A DNA stretch of 7,325 nt from Actinomycetes bacterium (GTDB lineage: Bacteria; Actinomycetota; Actinomycetes; Propionibacteriales; Nocardioidaceae). Each line of letters starts with the position of its first letter. Position 1 is the stretch's first letter. The notes below the pieces were generated by a model. That model did not search any database and was not told the origin of the DNA. It was given only the letters and a program-made list of their open reading frames with translations. The stretch covers positions 1 to 7,325 of the forward strand of contig JAHEXN010000018.1 of assembly GCA_023252095.1 (NCBI GenBank), read 5' to 3'. The position numbers and the translations under genes are program-made. Positions 1-5,469 of this stretch are shown piece after piece.

Positions 1-1
1 C

Positions 2-649
2 CGGGGCCTCGCGGCGCTGGGCCTGACGCACGACGACGTCGCGGTGGTCTCCAAGCACGACACCTCGACGAACGCCAACGACCCGAACGAGTCCGACCTG
101 CACGAGCGGATCTCTGCCGCGCTGGGTCGTGACGAGGGACGTCCGCTGTACGTCGTCTCGCAGAAGTCCCTCACGGGGCATGCCAAGGGCGGCGCCGCGG
201 CGTTCCAGCTCATCGGCCTGTGCCAGGTGCTCGAGTCGGGCACGATCCCGCCGAACCGGAGCCTGGACTGCGTCGACGACGTGCTCGCCGAGCACGAGCA
301 CCTGGTGTGGCTGCGTCGTCCGCTCGCGACCTCGGGCCTGCGGGCCGGGCTCGTCACGAGCCTCGGGTTCGGCCACGTCGCCGGACTCATCGCGCTCGCC
401 CACCCGGCGGCCTTCCTGGCCACCGTGCCGGTCGAGCAGCGGGCGGAGTACCTCGGGCGGGCGGAGGCGCGTCGAATGGCGGGTCGCCGTCGTCTGGCCG
501 AGGTCATGCACGGGGGCCCGGCGGCGTACACGCGTCCGGCTGACCGTCGTCTGGGCGACTCCGGTGTCAAGGCCCGCGAGGCGGCGCTGCTGCAGGACCC
601 GGAGGCGCGTCTCGTGGGCGACGTCTACGCCGGGCCGGGTTGCTCGTGA
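2..649 (+). CDS. fas: Type I fatty acid synthase, C-terminal ketoacyl synthase end (partial, 5' end outside window)
   Basis: This is the 3' end of a large multidomain fatty acid synthase gene. The reading frame is open from base 2 with no start, so the gene begins upstream of the window. The visible ~215 residues match the C-terminal part of the beta-ketoacyl synthase domain of actinobacterial type I FAS, as I remember the M. tuberculosis Fas sequence. Both catalytic histidines of the Cys-His-His triad are visible: His in SKHDTSTNANDPNE (codon at 56-58) and His in SLTGHAKGGAAAFQ (codon at 179-181). IPPNRSLDCVDD and TSLGFGHVAGL are further family blocks. The nucleophilic Cys and all other domains (AT, ER, DH, MPT, ACP, KR) lie upstream and cannot be checked. 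The enzyme makes long-chain acyl-CoAs in the cytosol. It is followed after 13 nt by acpS, whose product would activate its ACP domain, as in mycobacteria. Confidence 0.95.
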   Translation, partial: RGLAALGLTHDDVAVVSKHDTSTNANDPNESDLHERISAALGRDEGRPLYVVSQKSLTGHAKGGAAAFQLIGLCQVLESGTIPPNRSLDCVDDVLAEHEHLVWLRRPLATSGLRAGLVTSLGFGHVAGLIALAHPAAFLATVPVEQRAEYLGRAEARRMAGRRRLAEVMHGGPAAYTRPADRRLGDSGVKAREAALLQDPEARLVGDVYAGPGCS

Positions 650-662
650 CGGTGTCGTCGCT

Positions 663-1070
663 GTGACGGTGATCGGCGGGGGCGTGGACCTCGTCCACGT
701 GCCGTCGTTCGCCGCCCAGCTGGCGGTGCCGGGCACGCGGTTCGCGGAGGCGTTCACGCCGGGGGAGCGGTCGGACGCGGCTGACCGCGCCGACCCCTCG
801 GCCTCCCTCGCGGCCCGCTGGGCGGCGAAGGAGGCGGTCGTCAAGGCGTGGTCGGCGGCCCTGTTCGGGTCGCCGCCGGTGCTGCCTCCCGATGGAGTCC
901 ACCGCCGGATCGAGGTCGTGACCGACGCCTGGAACCGTCCGGCCGTCCGCCTCCTCGGCGACGTCGCGACGGCCGTGGCATCGTCCCTCGGCCCCGACCT
1001 CCATTGGCACCTCAGCCTCTCCCACGACGCCGACTACGCGACCGCCTTCGTGACCCTCACCCGCCCCTGA
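663..1070 (+). CDS. acpS: Holo-[acyl-carrier-protein] synthase AcpS
   Basis: Transfers 4'-phosphopantetheine from CoA to the conserved Ser of ACP. The 135-residue product is close to the 130-residue mycobacterial AcpS and aligns along its whole length. The N-terminal GGGVDLV carries the Mg-binding Asp (D9), FTPGER lies at about 31-36, and RWAAKEAVVKAW carries the second metal ligand Glu (E57). IEVVTDAWNRPAVRL and the C-terminal HLSLSHDADYA strands are also recognisable. I chose GTG 663 because it gives the same N-terminal length as the mycobacterial protein; GTG 669 is an alternative two codons later. The open frame extends far upstream, but that part is an out-of-frame shadow of fas. There is no clear Shine-Dalgarno sequence, and the start lies 13 nt after the fas stop, so translation probably depends on ribosomes finishing fas. 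The pairing suggests it is dedicated to the FAS I ACP domain. Confidence 0.95.
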   Translation: MTVIGGGVDLVHVPSFAAQLAVPGTRFAEAFTPGERSDAADRADPSASLAARWAAKEAVVKAWSAALFGSPPVLPPDGVHRRIEVVTDAWNRPAVRLLGDVATAVASSLGPDLHWHLSLSHDADYATAFVTLTRP

Positions 1071-1080
1071 CCCCCCGGCC

Positions 1081-1105
1081 GAGTACGGAGTGAACTCCGT
1101 AACTC
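1081..1105. terminator. Palindrome between convergent genes, probable bidirectional terminator
   Basis: The core TACGGAGT-GA-ACTCCGTA (1084-1101) is a perfect 8+8 inverted repeat. Outside it GAG and CTC pair, with one bulged A on the right arm, giving about 11 paired bases. It fills most of the 40-nt gap between the acpS stop and the tetR stop, so a hairpin would form at the 3' end of both transcripts. There is no T-run, which is common in GC-rich actinobacteria. The near-perfect two-fold symmetry with a 2-nt centre also looks like a TetR-type operator, so a protein-binding role cannot be excluded. Confidence 0.55.
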
Positions 1106-1110
1106 GCGGG

Positions 1111-1725
1111 TCAGGCCTCGGCGGCGAGGAGGTACGCGGCGAGGAGCCGCTTGAGCTCGATGACGGCCTCGGCGTGGGCCTGGCCGTCGCGGATCGAGAA
1201 GTTGAGCATCGAGTACGTGACGTGGACCAGGACCTCGGCGACGATGCGGCGGCGCTCGCGGGGCGTGCCGGGGGTCAGCGGTGCGAGCGCGTGGGCGACG
1301 GACGCGGCGAGGTCACGCTCGGTCACGGCGGCGGTGGCGCGGGTGGCCGGGGTGGCCTGCACCGCGTGCCAGACCGCCCGACGCGACGGGTCGGCGACCC
1401 AGAGTGCCGCGACGTGGTCGATCAGCCGGTCGAGGAACCGGAGCCAGTCGAGCGACGGGATCTGCCCGGCGAAGGCCTCGAGCTCGGACTTGACCGCGAC
1501 GGCGTCCTGACGGTCGAGCTCGCACACGATGACGTACTTGTTCGCGAAGAACTGGTACAGCGTGCCGATCGGCAGCTCAGCCCGCTGCGCGACCTCCTCG
1601 CACGTGAACGACTCGAAGCCCACCTCCAGCAGGAGCTCGCGCGAGACCGCCAGGAGAAGGTCGAACTTCTTCTGGCTGCGCTCCTGCGTCGGGCGCTTGC
1701 GTGGCTCGAGGATCTCGACGGTCAC
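1111..1725 (-). CDS. TetR/AcrR-family transcriptional regulator
   Basis: A 204-residue protein of typical TetR size. The N-terminal DNA-binding domain is clear: a basic arm (RKRPTQERSQKK, residues 9-20), helix 1 (LLLAVSRELLLEVGFESF) and a helix-turn-helix at about 41-60 ending in the family signature GTLYQFFANK (54-63). The rest is a helical ligand-binding domain too divergent to name a ligand. It starts with GTG at 1725, 3 nt after the stop of the upstream phosphotransferase gene, with an AGGG ribosome-binding site 9 nt upstream inside the end of that gene. It is therefore the last gene of the SDR-phosphotransferase-tetR operon. By position it probably represses its own operon and perhaps the divergent carboxylase, in response to an acyl-CoA; this is inference from context. 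Confidence 0.92.
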   Translation of the reverse strand: MTVEILEPRKRPTQERSQKKFDLLLAVSRELLLEVGFESFTCEEVAQRAELPIGTLYQFFANKYVIVCELDRQDAVAVKSELEAFAGQIPSLDWLRFLDRLIDHVAALWVADPSRRAVWHAVQATPATRATAAVTERDLAASVAHALAPLTPGTPRERRRIVAEVLVHVTYSMLNFSIRDGQAHAEAVIELKRLLAAYLLAAEA

Positions 1726-1728
1726 GCG

Positions 1729-2748
1729 TCACACCCTAGTGGCCTCCAGCCCTGCAGCGACGAGGACGACGACGGCATCGCCGAGTCCGTCGAAGCCACC
1801 GCCGCGCGTCTGACCCTGGCTGTGGCGGTAGTGGATGCCCTCGAGGATCACGGCGAGCTTGAAGAAAGCGAGCCCGATGTGGAATCCCATCGCCCCGAGA
1901 TCGCGACCCGAACCGGCGGCGTAGCGCTGGAGGATCTCGTCCGGCGAGGGGTAGCCCGGCGCCAGCGGTGCGTCGGTCACGGCCGCGCCGCCCCCGGACA
2001 TCGCCATCTGCTGGTAGGCCAGCATCAGCGCGACGTCGGTGAGCGGATCGCCGAGCGTGCTCATCTCCCAGTCGAGGACCGCCGTGATCCGGTCGTCGCC
2101 GTCGACCAGGGCGTTGTCGAGCCGGTAGTCGCCGTGGACGATCGTGCCCTCGGACTGCGTGGGCAGCTGGCGCTCGAGCTGGGTCGCGAGCTCGTCGATG
2201 CCCGGGATGTCGCGGCTGCGCGAGGAGTCGAGCTGCTTGCGCCACCGGCGGAGCTGGCGCTCCAGGTAGCCGTCGGGTCGTCCGAACTCCGCGAGACCGA
2301 CGGAGGCGGGATCGACCGCGTGCAGGTCGACGAGCGTGTCGACGAGTCGTTCCGCGATGGCCCGGGTGCGCTCCGGGCCGAGCTCCTCGAGCTGGGCCGC
2401 ACGGGAGTAGGGCGTGCCCGGGACGGACGCCATGACGTAGAACGGCGCGCCCGTGACGTCGACGTCGTCGCAGTGCGCGTGCACGACCGGCACGGGCACT
2501 GCGGTGTCGGCGAGTGCCTTCATGACGCGGTACTCGCGCCCCATGTCGTGTGCCGTCGCCAGGACGTGGCCGAGCGGGGGACGGCGGACGACGACCTCGG
2601 TCGCGCCGTCGGTGACCCGGTACGTCAGGTTCGACTTGCCGCCCGTGATCAGCGAGGCCGTGAGCGGCTCGCCCAGGAGGCCGGGGACCTCCCGGGCGAG
2701 CCAGCCGCCGACGGCATCGAGGTCGAGGCCCTCGACGGAATCAGTCAC
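1729..2748 (-). CDS. APH-fold phosphotransferase of the ACAD10/ACAD11 N-terminal type
   Basis: A 339-residue kinase-like protein of the aminoglycoside phosphotransferase fold, in the subfamily that forms the kinase domain of ACAD10/ACAD11. Features in order: nucleotide-loop motif GGKSN (36-40), RRPPLGH (55-61), a conserved H67 and REY (71-73), VPVP and FYVM blocks (84-106), catalytic loop HGDYRLDN (205-212), and the metal-binding DWEMSTLGDPLTDVA (from 226). All expected catalytic residues are present. GTG 2748 is chosen because any earlier start would overlap the SDR coding region; the gap to the SDR stop is 7 nt, with AAGGA 11 nt upstream. ACAD10/11 and the bacterial LvaA kinase phosphorylate 4-hydroxyacyl-CoAs, so a hydroxyacyl-CoA kinase role is plausible. 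Many such proteins are mislabelled as aminoglycoside kinases or FadE36, and a resistance role is unlikely here. The substrate is unproven. Confidence 0.9.
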   Translation of the reverse strand: MTDSVEGLDLDAVGGWLAREVPGLLGEPLTASLITGGKSNLTYRVTDGATEVVVRRPPLGHVLATAHDMGREYRVMKALADTAVPVPVVHAHCDDVDVTGAPFYVMASVPGTPYSRAAQLEELGPERTRAIAERLVDTLVDLHAVDPASVGLAEFGRPDGYLERQLRRWRKQLDSSRSRDIPGIDELATQLERQLPTQSEGTIVHGDYRLDNALVDGDDRITAVLDWEMSTLGDPLTDVALMLAYQQMAMSGGGAAVTDAPLAPGYPSPDEILQRYAAGSGRDLGAMGFHIGLAFFKLAVILEGIHYRHSQGQTRGGGFDGLGDAVVVLVAAGLEATRV

Positions 2749-2755
2749 GGTGCGA

Positions 2756-3511
2756 TCAGTCCTTCGGTCCGCCGGCGACGTAGATGACCTGGCCCGAGAC
2801 GAAGCCGGCACCCTCGCTCACCAGGAACGAGACGGTGTGGGCGATGTCCTCGGGCTGGCCGACGCGGGCAACCGGGATCTGGTCGGCGCTGAACTTGATG
2901 AAGTCGTCGAACGGGACGCCGATGCGCTCGGCCGTGGCCGCGGTCATGTCGGTCTGGATGAAGCCCGGCGCGACGGCGTTGGCGGTGACGCCGAACTTGC
3001 CGAGCTCGATCGCGAGGGTCTTGGTGTAGCCCTGGAGCCCGGCCTTGGCGGCGGAGTAGTTGGCCTGGCCGCGGTTGCCCAGGGCCGAGGTCGACGACAG
3101 GTTGACGATGCGGCCGAACTTGGCCTCCGTCATGTACTTCTGCGCGGCCTTGACGGTGTTGAAGGCGCCGCGCAGGTGGACCGCCATGACGGAGTCCCAG
3201 TCCTCGACGGTCATCTTGAACAGCAGGTTGTCGCGGATGATGCCCGCGTTGTTGACGACGACCGTTGGCGCGCCGAGCTCGTCGGCGACCTTGGCGACCG
3301 CGGCGTCCACGCTGGCCGGGTCGGACACGTCGGCGCCGACTGCGAGGGCCGCGCCGCCCGCGGCGGTGATGGCGTCGACGACGGGCTGGGTCCGGTCGGC
3401 GTCGAGGTCGAGGACGGCCACCTGCAGGCCGTCGGCGGCGAGGCGCTGGGCCGTGGCGGCCCCGATGCCCTGGGCGGCGCCGGTCACGATCGCGGTACGG
3501 GTCTCGGTCAC
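2756..3511 (-). CDS. SDR-family oxidoreductase, FabG-like / 3-hydroxyacyl-CoA dehydrogenase-like
   Basis: A 251-residue classical short-chain dehydrogenase. The cofactor motif TGAAQGIG is at residues 10-17, NNAG at 87-90, and the catalytic residues are S139, Y152 and K156 (NYSAAKAG). The C-terminal APGFIQTDMT block is also present. D35 ends the second beta strand (VAVLD), the position that usually selects NAD(H) over NADP(H), which favours a catabolic 3-hydroxyacyl-CoA dehydrogenase over a biosynthetic FabG. The tetrad Asn is replaced by H112 in VMAVHLRGAF, as I recall from some acyl-CoA SDRs. The start is GTG 3511, fixed by AGGAG five nt upstream (3517-3521). It is the first gene of the operon with the phosphotransferase and tetR and is transcribed away from the carboxylase. 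The SDR family call is near certain; the exact substrate is not. Confidence 0.92.
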   Translation of the reverse strand: MTETRTAIVTGAAQGIGAATAQRLAADGLQVAVLDLDADRTQPVVDAITAAGGAALAVGADVSDPASVDAAVAKVADELGAPTVVVNNAGIIRDNLLFKMTVEDWDSVMAVHLRGAFNTVKAAQKYMTEAKFGRIVNLSSTSALGNRGQANYSAAKAGLQGYTKTLAIELGKFGVTANAVAPGFIQTDMTAATAERIGVPFDDFIKFSADQIPVARVGQPEDIAHTVSFLVSEGAGFVSGQVIYVAGGPKD

Positions 3512-3516
3512 GAGTT

Positions 3517-3521
3517 CTCCT
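3517..3521 (-). promoter_or_regulatory. Ribosome-binding site of the SDR gene
   Basis: Read on the minus strand this is AGGAG, 5 nt upstream of the GTG at 3511. It fixes the start of the first gene of the minus-strand operon. Confidence 0.75.
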
Positions 3522-3557
3522 GGGAGTTGCGGGAAGACGGGGTTCAGGGGTGCCCGG

Positions 3558-3571
3558 TAAGCGCTCGCTTA
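3558..3571. promoter_or_regulatory. Operator-like palindrome in the leader of the SDR/kinase/tetR operon
   Basis: TAAGCG-CT-CGCTTA is a perfect 6+6 inverted repeat with a 2-nt centre, 46 nt upstream of the SDR start. In size and form it resembles operators of TetR repressors that control fatty acid breakdown genes. It lies just downstream of a possible -10 element (TACGGT on the minus strand, 3585-3590), where a bound repressor would block early transcription. The TetR encoded at the end of this operon is the natural candidate to bind it. The motif is seen directly; the function is inferred. Confidence 0.5.
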
Positions 3572-3584
3572 GTCGGGCCCTTGC

Positions 3585-3590
3585 ACCGTA
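3585..3590 (-). promoter_or_regulatory. Possible -10 element for the SDR operon
   Basis: Read on the minus strand this is TACGGT, which fits the TAnnnT form of actinobacterial -10 boxes. It would place the transcription start near 3578, about 65 nt before the SDR start codon and just before the TAAGCG-CT-CGCTTA palindrome. I see no good -35 hexamer at the right distance, so the call is weak. Confidence 0.3.
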
Positions 3591-3659
3591 GCGCATCGCT
3601 GCGACGGTGGGGAGGGGTGGCGTGATGCGTGACACGTGTGCGGAAAGTGACCTGCCTGA

Positions 3660-3681
3660 AACATGAGGAATGCCTCATGTT
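3660..3681. promoter_or_regulatory. Operator-like palindrome, copy 1, upstream of the acyl-CoA carboxylase gene
   Basis: ACATGAGG-AATG-CCTCATGT (3661-3680) is a perfect 8+8 inverted repeat, extended to 9+9 by the flanking A and T. A near-identical copy begins 28 bp downstream. The pair sits immediately upstream of the carboxylase start and overlaps the likely promoter, so it is a good candidate repressor site. The binding protein is unknown; the TetR in this window is one candidate. Confidence 0.55.
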
Positions 3682-3682
3682 G

Positions 3683-3691
3683 TGGTTTACT
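3683..3691 (+). promoter_or_regulatory. Possible extended -10 promoter of the carboxylase operon
   Basis: TGG-TTTACT has a TGn extension followed by a hexamer matching TATAAT at four of six positions. It lies between and partly inside the two palindromes, and would start transcription near 3698, leaving a short leader that contains the GGAGG at 3712-3716. No convincing -35 is visible. An alternative is CATGTT at 3704-3709, with TTGTGG (3680-3685) as -35. Confidence 0.3.
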
Positions 3692-3708
3692 TGAGGAAAC
3701 CCTCATGT
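3689..3708. promoter_or_regulatory. Operator-like palindrome, copy 2, upstream of the acyl-CoA carboxylase gene
   Basis: ACTTGAGG-AAAC-CCTCATGT repeats copy 1 with one mismatch in the left arm (T for A) and a different 4-nt centre. The centre-to-centre distance to copy 1 is 28 bp. Conserved arms with free spacers argue for protein binding to the arms. It ends 9 nt before the carboxylase start, covering the probable transcription start region. Confidence 0.5.
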
Positions 3709-3717
3709 TTTGGAGGC

Positions 3718-5211
3718 ATGGTGACCCAGCTCGACCTCGCTGCACTCGACGCAACCCCTCACCGCTCGGCGCTCACGCAGCGCCGCCGCGACCGGATGGC
3801 CCACGTCGAGCCCCGTGGCGCCCGCCAGCACACCGCCCGTCAGCGGGTCGAGCTGCTCGTGGACGCCGGTTCCTTCGTCGAGATCGGTCCGTTGCGCACG
3901 GCCGACGGCAAGGGCACCGGCGTCCTGACCGGCTGGGGTCGGGTCGACGGCCGCCACGTCGTGGTGATCGCGCACGATGCCGCCGTGGCGTCGGGCGCGA
4001 TCGGGGCGGTGTTCGCCGATGCCGTGCAGAAGGCGCAGCGCCTCGCGATCGACCGCGGATTCCCGATCGTCTACCTCAACGACTCCGGCGGCGCCCGCGT
4101 GCCGGACGGGGTCTTCGCGCTCCACGGCTGCGGCGTGATCTTCGCGCTGAACGTGGAGGCACAGCGTCGAGTGCCGCAGATCTCCGTGATCCTCGGCCCG
4201 TGCGCGGGAGCTGCGGCCTACTCGCCGGCCCTGACCGACTGGACGATCATGGTCAAGGGTCACGGTCACATGTTCCTGACCGGCCCGGACATCGTGAAGG
4301 CCGCCACGGGGGAGGACGCCACCGCCGACGAGATCGGCGGGTCACAGCTCCACACCGTGACATCCGGGGTCGCCCACCTCGAGGTCGAGGACGAGGCCGC
4401 TGCGCTCGCCGAGACCCGCCGTCTGCTCTCGTTCCTGCCGTCGCACGCCGGGGCGCCGATGCCCTTCGCCCCGCCGGCCGAACCCGACCAGGTCGCGGTC
4501 GACGCCCTGCCCTTCGTCGTGCCCGAGAAGGCCAGCGTGGTCTTCGACATGAACCGCGTCCTCGACGGTGTGCTGGACGCCGGCGAGCGGTTCGAGCTCA
4601 TGCCGACGCACGCGCCCAGCATCCTGACGGTCCTGGGGCGCCTCGACGGTCGTCCGGTCGGCATCGTCGCCAACCAGCCCGGGGCGCGCGGCGGCATCCT
4701 CGACGCGAAGGCCTCCGTCAAGGCGGCCCGCTTCGTCGAGTTCTGCAGTCGCTTCGGACTCCCGGTCCTGACCTTCGTCGACGTGCCGGGCTTCCTGCCG
4801 GGCACGGTCGAGGAGGGACGCGGCGTCATCACGCACGGCGCCAAGCTCCTCAAGGCCTACATCGAGTCGTCCGCGCCCGTGCTCACCGTCGTGGTCCGCA
4901 AGGCCTACGGCGGCGCCTACATCGCGATGGGTGCGAAGTCGCTCGGTGCGGACTTCCAGTGGGCCTGGTCGAACGCCGAGATCGCCGTCATGGGACCCGG
5001 CGGCGCCGTGACCCTGCTGCACCGTCGTGCTCTCGCGGCGGCTGACGACCCGGTGGCGTTGCGTGACGAGCTCGCGGCGCAGTACCGCGAGGAGGTCGCC
5101 CGGCCGTACGTCGCGGCCGAGTCGGGCATCGTCGACGACGTCATCGTCCCCGAGGAGACGCGTGGGCGTCTCGCGGACGCCCTGCGCATGCTCTGTGCGG
5201 ACCCCGCGTGA
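3718..5211 (+). CDS. Acyl-CoA carboxylase carboxyltransferase (beta) subunit
   Basis: Carboxyltransferase of the PccB/AccD family, moving a carboxyl group from biotin to the alpha carbon of an acyl-CoA. About 497 residues, slightly shorter than the usual 510-550, forming two crotonase-fold halves. Landmarks: the first oxyanion-hole region GPCAGAAAY (160-168), GGSQLHTVTSGVAH (207-220), KAARFVEFC then DVPGFLPG (355-362), and the second oxyanion region RKAYGGAY (394-401). I402 occupies the position equivalent to Asp422 of S. coelicolor PccB, which influences the choice between acetyl- and propionyl-CoA. The start is ATG 3718 or GTG 3721; GGAGG at 3712-3716 is better spaced for GTG 3721, and the upstream ATG 3670 lies inside an operator-like palindrome. 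It overlaps the biotin carrier gene by 4 nt. No biotin carboxylase is encoded nearby, so that partner must come from elsewhere in the genome. Confidence 0.93.
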   Translation: MVTQLDLAALDATPHRSALTQRRRDRMAHVEPRGARQHTARQRVELLVDAGSFVEIGPLRTADGKGTGVLTGWGRVDGRHVVVIAHDAAVASGAIGAVFADAVQKAQRLAIDRGFPIVYLNDSGGARVPDGVFALHGCGVIFALNVEAQRRVPQISVILGPCAGAAAYSPALTDWTIMVKGHGHMFLTGPDIVKAATGEDATADEIGGSQLHTVTSGVAHLEVEDEAAALAETRRLLSFLPSHAGAPMPFAPPAEPDQVAVDALPFVVPEKASVVFDMNRVLDGVLDAGERFELMPTHAPSILTVLGRLDGRPVGIVANQPGARGGILDAKASVKAARFVEFCSRFGLPVLTFVDVPGFLPGTVEEGRGVITHGAKLLKAYIESSAPVLTVVVRKAYGGAYIAMGAKSLGADFQWAWSNAEIAVMGPGGAVTLLHRRALAAADDPVALRDELAAQYREEVARPYVAAESGIVDDVIVPEETRGRLADALRMLCADPA

Positions 5212-5438
5212 CCACGGCGGCCCGCGCCGACATCGTCGCGAACGTCTGGAAGATCGTCGTCCGCGAGGGTGATCCGGTCGCCGCGGGTGACGAGCTCGCC
5301 GTGCTGGAGACCATGAAGATGGAGATTCCCGTGATCGCCCCGTCCGGCGGCCACGTCGTGCGGATCTGTGTCGAGGAGGGGCAGATCGTGCAGGAGGGCG
5401 ACCCCGTGGTCGAGATCGACGGGACCCCCGGAGCCTGA
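5208..5438 (+). CDS. Stand-alone biotin/lipoyl attachment protein (biotin carboxyl carrier, TB7.3-like)
   Basis: A 76-residue single biotinyl domain. The biotin acceptor is K37 in LETMKMEIPV (33-42), a variant of the usual AMKM motif, and the hallmark glycines and EGDPV/EGD turns are present on both sides. In length and sequence it resembles the mycobacterial biotinylated protein TB7.3 (Rv3221c). It starts at GTG 5208, whose GTGA overlaps the stop of the carboxyltransferase gene by 4 nt, and it lacks a strong ribosome-binding site, so the two are probably translationally coupled. It presumably carries carboxybiotin to the adjacent carboxyltransferase. Biotin rather than lipoate is favoured by the MKM motif and the neighbour. 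The biotin carboxylase and the biotin ligase are not in the window. Confidence 0.9.
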   Translation: MTTAARADIVANVWKIVVREGDPVAAGDELAVLETMKMEIPVIAPSGGHVVRICVEEGQIVQEGDPVVEIDGTPGA

Positions 5439-5457
5439 ACGTCCCCCACGCCGCTGG

Positions 5458-5463
5458 CATGAT
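5458..5463 (+). promoter_or_regulatory. Possible -10 element for leaderless thioesterase transcription
   Basis: CATGAT matches TATAAT at four of six positions and ends 7 nt before the GTG at 5470. CTGAAC (5435-5440) sits 17 nt upstream as a weak -35. With no Shine-Dalgarno before the start codon, this spacing fits a leaderless mRNA beginning at the start codon itself, as is common in actinobacteria. Confidence 0.35.
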
Positions 5464-5469
5464 CGCCCG

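Noticed and set aside
129..662. N-terminal extension of the acpS frame
   Set aside because: It overlaps the fas coding region out of frame and is Arg/Ser-rich with no homology; AcpS proper begins near 663.
1729..2748. Aminoglycoside resistance kinase
   Set aside because: The fold is shared, but the RRPPLGH, REY, FYVM and DWEMSTLGDP motifs and the SDR/TetR context place it with ACAD10/11-type kinases.
1090..2787. Long open frame of 565 codons on the plus strand
   Set aside because: It runs antisense to the tetR and phosphotransferase genes, is rich in Arg/Asp/Glu/Val as expected of a GC-rich shadow frame, and shows no recognisable domain.
3632..3639. ACACGTGT, a perfect 8-bp palindrome in the divergent region
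   Set aside because: Too short to support alone, not repeated nearby, and no matching promoter spacing.
3670..3717. Earlier ATG 3670 as start of the carboxylase
   Set aside because: It would encode 16 residues unlike family N-termini, spans the operator-like palindromes, and the well-placed GGAGG lies at 3712-3716.
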